Of a stretch of 36,165 bases of DNA, positions 28,918-36,165 are shown one piece after another. Every line of letters starts with the position of its first letter. Within the stretch, counting starts at the first letter, position 1. Source of the stretch: Pseudonocardiales bacterium (GTDB taxonomy: Bacteria > Actinomycetota > Actinomycetes > Mycobacteriales > Pseudonocardiaceae). The notes below the pieces were generated by a model that was given only the letters and a program-made list of their open reading frames with translations, was not told the origin of the DNA and searched no databases. Where the stretch lies: the NCBI GenBank assembly GCA_023252195.1, contig JAHEXI010000031.1, positions 1 through 36,165 of the forward strand, given 5' to 3'. Both the position numbers and the translations under genes were made by a program.

Positions 28918-30450
28918 CTATTTGGACTTTTTCGCCGATCCCGACGGCGGCGACGGTTCAGTAACAGGTTCCATCGTGGACTCAGCCGGCTGCGGAGGTG
29001 CCGACCCGTCGTCGAAACGTGATATCTCGACGTTTTCGAGGATGCCGATCGCATCGGGAACCATGATGGCCGCCGAATAGTAGGCGCTGACCAGGTAGGA
29101 GATGATGGCCTTGTCGTCGATGCCCATGAAGCGGACGTTCAGCCCAGGCTGAACCTCGTCGGGAAGACCAGTCTGGTGCAGGCCGATTACGCCCTGCTTC
29201 TCCAAACCTGTCCGCATCAGCACAATGGAGCTGGTCTGGTAGCCGGTGACCGGGATCTTACCGCAGGGAAGAAGTGGTATACCACGCCAGGCCGGCATCA
29301 TGTGACCGTTGATGTCTACGCTGTGCGGGTAGATACCCCGGCGATTACATTCCCGGCCGAACGCGGCGATGGTTCGGGGATGAGCCAAGAAAACGTCTGG
29401 ATCCTTCCACACCGTGGCCAGCAGCTCGTCGAGGTCGTCGGGTGTGGGCGGTCCGGTACGGGTGCTGATACGCTGCGAAAACTCGGTCTGGTGTAACAGC
29501 CCGAAGTCTGTGTTGTTCATCAACTGGTCTTCTTGTGTTTCCCGCAGCGCCTCGATGGTCAGCCGCAACTGCTCCTCGACCTGGTTCATCGGGTTGTTGA
29601 ACAGATCCGCCACCCGGGTGTGCACCCGAAGTGGGGCCTGGGCCACGCTGAGCTGGTACTCTCTGGGGTGGAGATCGTAATCGACAAACGTTCCATCCAT
29701 CGGGTGTTCCTGCCGATGGCCAGCGTCCAGCTTGATGAGAGCCTCACCATGTTCGTTCTGGTGCTGGTCGAGAGTGGCCCGGTACCGGTTGATGCTTTCC
29801 CGCAAAGGATCGTTCTGATCACATACTCGCTGGAATGCCTGCTCGGACAGCGCTAGCACCTTGCACGACGTTACCGCTTTTACTGTGTAGCTCCAGGTGT
29901 CGTTGCCCTCGATGACCAGCTCGCTATCGCCGAAATAGCCACCGTCGGAGAGGGTCTCCAACACGGTCGGTTCACCGTACTTGCCAGGGCCGATCTTGTT
30001 GAGCTTGCCGTGCGCTATGAGGAACAGCTGGTTAGCGTTGTCACCCTCCTGCACGACTACGCTGCCAGCCGGGACGTCTCGCAGCTCGAACTGGTTTGCT
30101 ATCGCCTCCAGCACATCCGGGTAGTCCGTGAAATCCCGCAGCATCGGCAACTCGCGCAGTTCTTTGGGTATGACCCGTATCGTGGCGTCCCCGTTCATTC
30201 GGAACGATATCCGACCATCGCCGACCGTGTAGTTCGCCCGGCGGTTCACTCGGAAGGTTCCGCCCGCGGCCTCCACCCAGGGCAGCACCCGCAGCAACCA
30301 GCGCGACGTGATCTCTTGCATCTGCGGCTGGGACTTGGTCGTCGTCGCCAGATTGCGGGCGGCATCCGTAGCCAAACTCAACTGCGGACGTTGACCATTC
30401 TGCGATTGCTGACCGTTCACACCCGACTCCACCTGCGTCGACTCAGTCAC
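28918..30450 (-). CDS. eshA: Family 2B encapsulin shell protein with CNMP domain (paralogue 2, tailed)
   Basis: About 510 residues from GTG 30450; the frame opens at 30462, and the numbering here uses that start. It has the same architecture as paralogue 1: N-arm with [20 protein letters not shown] (38-57), CNMP fold ~108-220, then HK97 blocks [57 protein letters not shown] and [20 protein letters not shown]. In the nucleotide pocket GDSELV has Asp for Glu, and Trp190 stands where CRP-type proteins have Arg. Unlike paralogue 1, it has a 32-residue Pro/Ser/Glu-rich C-terminal tail (from about 483) ending SGSAKKSK. This tail is probably disordered and, depending on topology, could decorate the shell or help co-assembly. 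It is the first gene after the regulator, preceded by a 186-base region with inverted repeats. Confidence 0.9.
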   Translation of the reverse strand: MTESTQVESGVNGQQSQNGQRPQLSLATDAARNLATTTKSQPQMQEITSRWLLRVLPWVEAAGGTFRVNRRANYTVGDGRISFRMNGDATIRVIPKELRELPMLRDFTDYPDVLEAIANQFELRDVPAGSVVVQEGDNANQLFLIAHGKLNKIGPGKYGEPTVLETLSDGGYFGDSELVIEGNDTWSYTVKAVTSCKVLALSEQAFQRVCDQNDPLRESINRYRATLDQHQNEHGEALIKLDAGHRQEHPMDGTFVDYDLHPREYQLSVAQAPLRVHTRVADLFNNPMNQVEEQLRLTIEALRETQEDQLMNNTDFGLLHQTEFSQRISTRTGPPTPDDLDELLATVWKDPDVFLAHPRTIAAFGRECNRRGIYPHSVDINGHMMPAWRGIPLLPCGKIPVTGYQTSSIVLMRTGLEKQGVIGLHQTGLPDEVQPGLNVRFMGIDDKAIISYLVSAYYSAAIMVPDAIGILENVEISRFDDGSAPPQPAESTMEPVTEPSPPSGSAKKSK

Positions 30451-30560
30451 GCCACACACCACCGATCTTTATCCGTATCGATACCCACAGCGGGGTCATC
30501 ATTGACAGTCATTAGTGTCATGGTCACGACCTACTGTAGGGATCACCACACGAGGCGACA

Positions 30561-30577
30561 TCCGTAGAAGCTACGGA
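30561..30577. promoter_or_regulatory. Inverted repeat upstream of the shell/terpene operon
   Basis: TCCGTAG-AAG-CTACGGA has seven-base arms and a three-base spacer, about 110 bases before the start of the tailed shell gene. The same core (TCCGTAGAAACTACGGA) recurs at 30627-30643. Two matching dyads in one promoter region are typical of a regulator's operator. Whether the adjacent LAL protein binds it is unknown. A smaller dyad, CCTAC-T-GTAGG, lies at 30530-30540. Confidence 0.5.
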
Positions 30578-30622
30578 CCTGAATACGGAACCTGGTCCCG
30601 GAAACCTGTTCGGCCGAATAGC

Positions 30623-30647
30623 CGGGTCCGTAGAAACTACGGACCCG
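30623..30647 (-). terminator. Hairpin over the LAL regulator stop codon
   Basis: CGGGTCCGTAG-AAA-CTACGGACCCG has perfect 11-base arms. The regulator's stop codon (30637-30639) is part of it. As RNA it would be a stable stem, which suggests termination or processing between regulator and operon, but no T-run follows. Its core equals the dyad at 30561-30577, so it may instead be an operator. Confidence 0.5.
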
Positions 30648-33567
30648 ACGTGAACCCGAACTCCGCGGCGCGGCGCACCAGCTGTTGCTTGCAGGTGACT
30701 CCAAGCTTGCGGTAGCCGCGGGCGAGGTGGGTTTCGACGGTGCGCACACCGATGTACAGCCGGGCCGCGATCTGCGAGGCCGTGTAGCCACCGGCGGCCA
30801 GCTCGGCGACCTGCCGCTCGCGTCTGGTGAGCGACCCTGGGCCGGGTGCGGCGTGCGCGGTGCACCGTCGGTCTGACCCGAGTTGCCGGAGCTGGAAGCA
30901 AGCCTGCTGATGCCGCACGATGGCGCCGCATGCGTCGAATGCGTCGGCTGCCTCGCGCAACGCTTCCTCGGCCGCGCCGCGATCAGATCGTTGGATCGCT
31001 TCTGCGTAGGTGACGCGGGCACGCGCCGCCAGGAGCACGTATCCGCGACCGCTGAATCCATCGACCGCACGCAATGCGGCTCGCGCCGCCGCCGCCTGGT
31101 GACCCTGCCCGATCAGTGCCCACGCTGTGGCCAGCAGATTCAGCGTCTGGTGGATGGGCGCACCGGTGCAGCGGGCGTTGTCCTCGGCCCATTGCGCGAC
31201 GCTGGCCGCAGCGTCGCCATCGCCGACGATCACCGTGACCTCGGCCAGATCCGCGAGAACAAAGACTCTCAGAGCGTAGGCGCCCATCGCCGAGTAGCGG
31301 TCGGCCGCACGCCGCAGCGCGACGGTCGCAGCGGTGAACTGACCCTCGGCCCTGGCCACCACTCCCTTGGCCCACCAGTACAACGGTTCAATAATTCCGA
31401 GGGCCCCGCCGTCGAGGCACGTCATGCAGTTGAGATGCCGGCGAGCCTCGGTGAGATCGCCCCGCTCCGCTGCCGCCATCGCCGCCCGGGCCGCTTGCCG
31501 GACCGGCACCCGGGATCGATCCTCCGGCTCGTGGCGCTCTGCTCGCCGTGCATGTACTTGTGCCATGGTCAGATCCCCGGCAAGCAGCTCGATGAACTCG
31601 CTGCAGCGTCCGATCATCGGGTCATCGGGTGGGCTGGACGCGGCGGCCTGGGCGCACCGGCTGCGTGCGGAGACCAGGTGGCCCCGGCAGGCATCCAGGG
31701 AAGCGAGCAGCGCCAGGCTCTGCGACATCCACGACAAGTGCACCGTTGCGGTGGCCATCTCGACGCTACGCAAGAGCACGCTCTCGGCCGCGTCGAAACG
31801 GCCTTGCCAGCCGAGCGTGTGCCCCAACGCCCCGAGCGCCTCCGCGATCCCTCGTTGATCACCGTCGTGTTCTGCCTCGCTCAACAGCTGTCGCGCCGCC
31901 ACCTCTTCGCCGCGCAGGTCGCCGGCCCATCCGCGAATCTTGGCCAGCTCGATACCAGCTGATCGAGCCGCGACGTGGCGGCCGGCCTGCTGGCATAGGG
32001 CGACGGCCTGCTGGCACTCCCGCGCCCCCGCATCGACGTCACCCGCTCCGTAGGCGAACAAACCCGCGAGCCACAACCGGACGTCGGCTTGCCGTTGCAG
32101 GTCGCCCACCCCGCAGAGCAGTTGCCGCATCCGCTGCACTGCGGCGATATCGGCCACATAGTGCTCGGTCCGATCGACGATGCCCCAGTTCGCCCGCGGG
32201 CCCAACGCATTGAACACCTCGCACCAGCGCTCATCGCCAGCCGGCAGGAGATCCTGCAGCGTCGAGACGGTCTGCCACTCCAGGGAACTCAGCCCGCGCT
32301 GGTGGGCTCGACGGACCATCTCGATCAGCCCGACGATCGCCTCGCCGTCCCCTGCTTGCGCTGCGCGAATGTAGTGCGATGCCGCAGCCTCGGTCCGTCC
32401 GGACGCAAGCAGCGTCGCCGCCACCCGCCGGTGCATCACTCGCCGCCTGGCTGCACCGATGCCGCTGTACAGCACCTCCCGGGTGAGCAGGTGGGCGAGC
32501 GTGTAGCCAAGGGACCCCGCACGCTGCTGTTCAACCACCGTGCCGGCACGTGCGAGCTGCTCCAGGGCCGCCGCGACGTTCTCGATCGGCGACCTGGAGA
32601 TCCGGGCGAGGTCGTCTGGATCCACCGGGTGGGCGGCAACAGCGAGCAGCTCAAGAAGGGTCAGGGCCGACGGGTCGAGTTGCGCCAGCTCGGCGCGTAT
32701 CCATCGGGCCAGTTTCTCCGGAATCCGGCCCAAGGCCGGCGCCCGGAAGTCTGCATCGCACCCGATCAATGCATCCAGCAGGCCGACGGCGAACCGGGGG
32801 TTGCCCTGCGCGCGAGCCGTCAACCAATCCGCCAGCGCTGGCGGCACCTGGTCTTGCCGAAGGGTGTCTGCCGTCAGCTCCCGGACGTCCTGCCGGGAAA
32901 GCGGCGCGAGCGCTACCCGGTTGATCCGTCCTTCCTGCTCCAGGGCATGCAGCACGGCAAGAGCCGTCCGGTTCCCGGCCAGCTCTGCCGGCCGGGCCGT
33001 GGCGAGTACGAACAGGCGGCTGCTTGTGCAGTCCCGCGAGAGCCGCAGCAGCATCTCCCACACCGCATCGTCGCTGCGGTGAGCGTCGTCGAGAATCACG
33101 ATGATGGGCCGGTCTTTACTAGCGGTGGCGAGCAGGCCGGGGATCCACTCGACGAAGTGGTAGCGAAGTGCTTCTGCACACGAAGCCGCGTCGTGAGCGA
33201 TATCGGCACGGCGCACGAGCGCTGGAAGGCCACCAAGCCCGCTCCCGCATACGCGGCAGACTCGATCAGGGTCCACGCCACCCGCATGCAGATTAAGAGC
33301 GTCGGCCCAGGGTCCCAGCGGCGGTATACCCTTGAAGAGACATTGGTGCGCGATCAGCCCGACGGCGAACTCATTGCCGTGAGGTACCAGTTCGGCCGCG
33401 AGCCGCGATTTGCCCAACCCGGCGTCCCCGAGCACCAAGGCCACTCGCAGCTCACCGAGCGTGCTTCGTTGCTGTTCGGCTCGCAACACAGCGAGTTCCC
33501 GGGCGCGTCCCGACACGAGACGCCGCTTGCTGCCCACGTGGCAGAATAAGCTAACAGCGCTGGTCAT
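30637..33567 (-). CDS. LAL-type LuxR-family transcriptional activator
   Basis: 976 residues. Walker A GDAGLGKS is at 47-54 and Walker B PIIVILDDAH ends near 163, forming an AAA/STAND ATPase. A long helical TPR-like middle follows (~430-880). The LuxR helix-turn-helix occupies the last ~65 residues (LTRRERQVAELAAGGYTASQ, then ARLYIGVRTVETHL). This is the large ATP-binding LuxR family, often pathway-specific activators of secondary metabolism such as PikD. It directly precedes the shell/terpene operon on the same strand, so it is the probable activator. The ATG at 33567 has a weak ribosome site; GTG further in (before GSKRRLVSGR) is possible. The ATPase domain also has a CRVC...C cluster around 104-130 that might bind metal. 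The inducer is unknown. Confidence 0.9.
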   Translation of the reverse strand: MTSAVSLFCHVGSKRRLVSGRARELAVLRAEQQRSTLGELRVALVLGDAGLGKSRLAAELVPHGNEFAVGLIAHQCLFKGIPPLGPWADALNLHAGGVDPDRVCRVCGSGLGGLPALVRRADIAHDAASCAEALRYHFVEWIPGLLATASKDRPIIVILDDAHRSDDAVWEMLLRLSRDCTSSRLFVLATARPAELAGNRTALAVLHALEQEGRINRVALAPLSRQDVRELTADTLRQDQVPPALADWLTARAQGNPRFAVGLLDALIGCDADFRAPALGRIPEKLARWIRAELAQLDPSALTLLELLAVAAHPVDPDDLARISRSPIENVAAALEQLARAGTVVEQQRAGSLGYTLAHLLTREVLYSGIGAARRRVMHRRVAATLLASGRTEAAASHYIRAAQAGDGEAIVGLIEMVRRAHQRGLSSLEWQTVSTLQDLLPAGDERWCEVFNALGPRANWGIVDRTEHYVADIAAVQRMRQLLCGVGDLQRQADVRLWLAGLFAYGAGDVDAGARECQQAVALCQQAGRHVAARSAGIELAKIRGWAGDLRGEEVAARQLLSEAEHDGDQRGIAEALGALGHTLGWQGRFDAAESVLLRSVEMATATVHLSWMSQSLALLASLDACRGHLVSARSRCAQAAASSPPDDPMIGRCSEFIELLAGDLTMAQVHARRAERHEPEDRSRVPVRQAARAAMAAAERGDLTEARRHLNCMTCLDGGALGIIEPLYWWAKGVVARAEGQFTAATVALRRAADRYSAMGAYALRVFVLADLAEVTVIVGDGDAAASVAQWAEDNARCTGAPIHQTLNLLATAWALIGQGHQAAAARAALRAVDGFSGRGYVLLAARARVTYAEAIQRSDRGAAEEALREAADAFDACGAIVRHQQACFQLRQLGSDRRCTAHAAPGPGSLTRRERQVAELAAGGYTASQIAARLYIGVRTVETHLARGYRKLGVTCKQQLVRRAAEFGFTSGP

Positions 33568-33607
33568 CGTTACGTCTCAACAGTCGCGTGGGAATTAACG
33601 TATCGAC

Positions 33608-33621
33608 CGACTGTACAGTCG
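33608..33621. promoter_or_regulatory. 14-bp palindrome before the LAL gene
   Basis: CGACTGTACAGTCG is a perfect palindrome 41 bases upstream of the regulator's start codon. It is well placed for an operator or activator site controlling the regulator. It is unlike the TCCGTAG dyads beyond the gene, so a different protein may bind here. Confidence 0.4.
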
Positions 33622-33821
33622 TCACCTCGAATAAACTGCCGGCGCCTCAGGTGGATATCCGAGCTGGGAATAATGTCCACCGATCGGAAATTGAGGTCGA
33701 CATCCTTAGATTTGCCCAGAACAGTTGGACGCCGTGAGGCGTGCCCGCGCGTGCCCCCTAAGAAACAGCTGTTCGTGAAGTTTCTAATTAACGTTGAGGT
33801 TAGCAGTACATACCAAAACCT

Positions 33822-33849
33822 GTAAGTCGCCCAAAGGTGGGCGACTTAC
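33822..33849 (-). terminator. Rho-independent-type terminator after the third terpene cyclase
   Basis: A perfect 12-base stem (GTAAGTCGCCCA / TGGGCGACTTAC) with loop AAGG. Read on the minus strand it is followed by AGGTTTTGG, a short T-run. It lies about 190 bases beyond the cyclase stop and would isolate that gene from the LAL regulator. Confidence 0.6.
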
Positions 33850-34036
33850 GCGCGGGTTCTCATCACTCTTGGTGAGACACGGTGATTGCTCATCAGCCAC
33901 ATGGGCTACTGCGTCCCGCAGTCCGCCCGCGCCATCAACTGGGACCGAGGGCCAGCACACGGATCGCGATGGGCACGGCCGAGAGGCCGTGTCAGGTCAC
34001 ACACACGACGGCCCCGGCTCCCACTTAACTGCCACT

Positions 34037-35041
34037 TCACACACCAGGGCGGCCGCCCACGTCGGCGGTCTGAAGCGGTTTCTGATAGCGGCGGGTGCGG
34101 TGGGCATGCCACTGATTAGATCCGGCGATGCAGTCCCGGATACCGGCCACGCAGCGGTATACCGCTGCTTGGATGGCGGTGTTGAGTCGCAGGGTGTCGA
34201 TCAGCTCGGGCAGGCGCTCCTCGGCCGCGAGGAGGTCGTTCACCCGGTCGCTGATGAGCGCACCTGCGGCGATGAATGCCTGTTCTCGGTTTAGGTGTCG
34301 TTCGTGTTGCAGTACCAGGATCAGGTTGGAAACGATGCCACAGGCGATTTCCTTGTCCAATGAGTACAGGTCGTTGATCCAGGAGAAAAGGTCCGCACCG
34401 GCAAGGACGATCTCCTGGAAAATCGGCGAGTGGTAGACCTGGTCTGGGAGTTCGGTATGCCCGCAGATTTCGATGACGTCGAAGCAGGTCAGTACGGCGC
34501 TTGCGTCCCTGCGAAGCGGGATGTACTCGGCGAGTGGCAGCGGGGTGCCACGTTCACGGAGCTGGATATCGTGCAGGCCGCCCGTCATGATGCCCATCAG
34601 ATGCCGATTGAACCGCTCCTTCCAGGCGGGCGAAGCCCGCGCGTCGAAACGGTGGGAGAGGTCGGCGAGTGCCCGTATCAGTGGCGTGTCGGCGAGCGGG
34701 CCGGTCGGCAAACCCTGTTCGAGCACCCCGCAGACGGCTTCGGTTACGCCGGTCCACTTCTGGGCGGATCCGTCGGCCCCTTCTTCGTGGTGGTCGTCGA
34801 TGAAGAACAGCCAGGCGAACCAGCCGGCCGCCAATTCCGCCTCCGGCAGCGGCGCATCGGGATAGCCGTAGGCAGCAGCCTCGCCGAAGCGGCTCTGGAC
34901 CAGTCCTTGTTTGCCGGCGTCACCGCAGGCTAAGCGGAAGCGTATAACCCAGTCGCGGGTGGATGTCTCGATCCTGGCCGACTCAGGATGCTGGCGTGCC
35001 GGAAAGGGCAGTTTGATGAACGGCGTCGTAGTGGATGTCAC
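34037..35041 (-). CDS. Class I terpene cyclase (sesquiterpene-type), product unknown
   Basis: 334 residues from GTG 35041, with AAGGA eight bases upstream. It has the bacterial class I alpha fold, Asp-rich motif DDHHEE at 82-87, magnesium NSE motif NDLYSLDKE at 223-231, Arg in PLRRDAS near 176-181 as diphosphate sensor, and RY at 318-319. All catalytic ligands are present. Its length fits pentalenene- or epi-isozizaene-type cyclases, but the sequence is not one I can name, so the product is open. It has no disordered N-terminal extension and no GPTGLGTSA motif, unlike the two operon cyclases, so it is probably not shell cargo. It lies upstream of the LAL regulator on the same strand, separated by a terminator. 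Confidence 0.9.
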   Translation of the reverse strand: MTSTTTPFIKLPFPARQHPESARIETSTRDWVIRFRLACGDAGKQGLVQSRFGEAAAYGYPDAPLPEAELAAGWFAWLFFIDDHHEEGADGSAQKWTGVTEAVCGVLEQGLPTGPLADTPLIRALADLSHRFDARASPAWKERFNRHLMGIMTGGLHDIQLRERGTPLPLAEYIPLRRDASAVLTCFDVIEICGHTELPDQVYHSPIFQEIVLAGADLFSWINDLYSLDKEIACGIVSNLILVLQHERHLNREQAFIAAGALISDRVNDLLAAEERLPELIDTLRLNTAIQAAVYRCVAGIRDCIAGSNQWHAHRTRRYQKPLQTADVGGRPGV

Positions 35042-35314
35042 GGCGCGAGTCCTTTCCGTTCGGTCCGCCTAAGGATTTGGTTCCAGGGATTGGTGAGGGT
35101 TAATTGGTGTGGTCGCGGTGGCTGCCTAAAAATATGGGCAAACGCACCACCACCTCCTTCCCCGCCATCTTGCCATTTGCATTCGAAATCGTATGCCGCG
35201 TCGGCGTCCAAGCCACTTGATAAAATATCGTGGTGCCGGTTTATTTGGAGTGTCGGCCGGTGAGGTTCACTCGAACGCTATGGCGCGGTCACCGTGGGTA
35301 TAAGCTCACCCGCT
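35042..35314. promoter_or_regulatory. Divergent promoter region; TATAAG box near yaaA start
   Basis: 273 bases between the divergent terpene cyclase and yaaA genes, with AT-rich patches. TATAAG (35299-35304) ends 10 bases before the yaaA GTG, and there is no ribosome site, which fits a leaderless transcript. No clear promoter was identified for the cyclase. Confidence 0.4.
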
Positions 35315-36165
35315 GTGCTGGTGCTGCTACCCCCGTCGGAGACCAAGGCGTCCGGGGGCAAGGGGCCGCCGCTTGCGCTGGACCGACTGTCCTATCCCGA
35401 GCTCACCCCGGCCCGCCGGAAACTGATCGAGGAACTGGTGGCGCTGGCCGGGGACGCACCCGCCGGTCTGGCCGCTCTGGGGCTGTCCGAGCGCCAGTCC
35501 GGCGAGTTGGAACGCAACGCCGGCCTGTGCAGCGCACCGACGCTGCCCGCGTTGCTTCGCTACACAGGTGTGCTCTATGCAGCGTTGGATGCGGGCTCGC
35601 TGCGGCCGGCGCAACGAGCCCGGCTGGCGGTGGCCTCGGCACTGTTCGGGCTGCTCGCCGCGGACGATCCGATACCGACGTACCGGCTGTCGGCCACGGC
35701 GACCCTTCCTGGACTGGGCTCGGTGCGATCGATCTGGCGTCCGGCGTTGGCCCCGTCGCTGGCCGAGCTCGCGGGCCTGGTGATCGACCTGCGTTCGGGC
35801 AGCTACACCGCGCTGGGGGCGGTGCCGGGCGCAGTCACCGTGGATGTCGTCAGCGATGACGGCCGCGGCCGGCGGCGGACGGTGAGCCACCACAACAAGT
35901 CGCACAAGGGTCGGCTGGCTCGGCTGCTCGCCACCGCTCCGCGTGCGGTGTCCGATGCCGCCGGCGTAGCCCGGATCGCTCAGCGTGGCGGCCTGCGCGC
36001 GCAACGCACCGGCGAGCACACCGTGGAGTTAGTCGCCCGGACCTGTGAGTCTCGTCAAGTGATCTGGCCCCACCGGTCGTCACGAATGTTGGCCCCAGTT
36101 GTTGTCAGTGGCCAAGTTGTGGCTTCCGGCTGGCGGCCAGTTGAGAGTCCGCGCTCCTGTGGTTT
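35315..36165 (+). CDS. yaaA: YaaA-family (DUF328) protein, 3' end disrupted or running off the window
   Basis: The frame opens at GTG 35315 (VLVLLPPSETKA, the family hallmark) and stays open to the window end, 283 codons. YaaA limits hydroxyl-radical damage by lowering free iron under peroxide stress. The motifs PTLPALLRYTGVLYAAL, ASALFGLLAADDPIPTYRLS, VIDLRSGSYTAL and SHHNKSHKGRLAR are intact. Members usually end near residue 242-250, soon after a VELVxxTD-like stretch. Here VELVART (to about 36043) is followed by unrelated sequence. From about 36050 the DNA is full of TGGCCCCA/GGCCAGTTG repeats. The natural stop seems to have been removed by an insertion, so the protein is either extended or slightly truncated. 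The core is complete, so it may still work. Confidence 0.82.
   Translation, partial: MLVLLPPSETKASGGKGPPLALDRLSYPELTPARRKLIEELVALAGDAPAGLAALGLSERQSGELERNAGLCSAPTLPALLRYTGVLYAALDAGSLRPAQRARLAVASALFGLLAADDPIPTYRLSATATLPGLGSVRSIWRPALAPSLAELAGLVIDLRSGSYTALGAVPGAVTVDVVSDDGRGRRRTVSHHNKSHKGRLARLLATAPRAVSDAAGVARIAQRGGLRAQRTGEHTVELVARTCESRQVIWPHRSSRMLAPVVVSGQVVASGWRPVESPRSCG
36065..36143. repeat. Short direct repeats, possible insertion-sequence end
   Basis: TGGCCCCA occurs at 36065-36072 and 36090-36097. Related GGCCCCAGTTG, GGCCAAGTTG and GGCCAGTTG copies follow at about 36091, 36110 and 36135. Multiple short terminal repeats are typical of IS21-family ends. They start where the yaaA frame loses its family likeness. 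The rest of the element would lie beyond the window. Confidence 0.4.

Larger units (their letters stand above)
33568..34036. other. Intergenic region between third terpene cyclase and LAL regulator
   Basis: 469 bases, more AT-rich than its surroundings, with no gene. It holds the 14-bp palindrome at 33608-33621 and the strong hairpin at 33822-33849. The rest should contain the regulator's promoter; no clear consensus -35/-10 pair was found. Confidence 0.6.

Noticed and set aside
32089-33549. Plus-strand ORF of 486 codons opposite the LAL regulator
   Set aside because: It mirrors a gene with clear Walker and helix-turn-helix motifs; composition and lack of motifs mark it as a shadow.

Overview
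The window is GC-rich DNA from a filamentous actinobacterium, probably of the Pseudonocardiales. This rests on the codon use, frequent GTG starts, DUF5753/DUF2786/DUF4239 proteins, LAL-type LuxR regulators, and paired geosmin and 2-methylisoborneol (2-MIB) genes. The order-level placement is inference. An IS30-type transposase tail lies at the left edge, and repeat-rich DNA resembling an insertion-sequence end lies at the right edge.

Positions 1-9250 are accessory and decaying. They hold a secreted lipoprotein, the C-terminal stump of a hopanoid C-3 methylase (HpnR-type radical SAM), an intact UDP-sulfoquinovose synthase-like gene ending inside a perfect 48-bp palindrome, and a frameshifted half of an MGDG-synthase-like glycosyltransferase fused head-on to the tail of a DMT transporter. 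A frameshifted SHOCT membrane protein, a DUF2786 protein and a MurJ-type flippase follow, then two nearly identical divergent MarR regulators. Positions 9268-14643 are a minus-strand export operon: an ABC-2 ATPase, its permease, and a 1240-residue fused exporter with one degenerate ATP site. Positions 14726-15513 hold a DUF5753 regulator stump and two small ORFs.

The main feature is a one-direction gene train on the minus strand, read from about 33567 down to 15569. In transcription order it is: LAL regulator, Family 2B encapsulin shell (EshA/Cnb type) with a C-terminal tail, geosmin synthase, 2-MIB synthase, geranyl diphosphate C-methyltransferase, a second Family 2B shell, polyprenyl diphosphate synthase, ispH, dxs, a DUF4239 membrane protein, ispG, and a frameshifted propeller lipoprotein. 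From the first shell gene onward the junctions are short or overlapping, including three ATGA overlaps. The train could therefore make isoprenoid precursors (Dxs, IspG, IspH), elongate them, methylate GPP, cyclise the products to two earthy volatiles, and build two shell proteins. A short motif, GP[TS]GLG[TS]SA, occurs once in the disordered N-terminus of 2-MIB synthase, once in the linker of geosmin synthase and once at its C-terminus. It is absent from the other enzymes, including a third terpene cyclase at 34037-35041. It is the best candidate for a shared shell-targeting signal, and it suggests that both cyclases are packaged.

Both shells carry a cyclic-nucleotide-binding fold in which Trp replaces the arginine that normally binds the cyclic phosphate. 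Beyond the third cyclase, a YaaA-family gene runs off the right edge, with its last codons apparently replaced by inserted DNA. No tRNA, rRNA or CRISPR array was seen.
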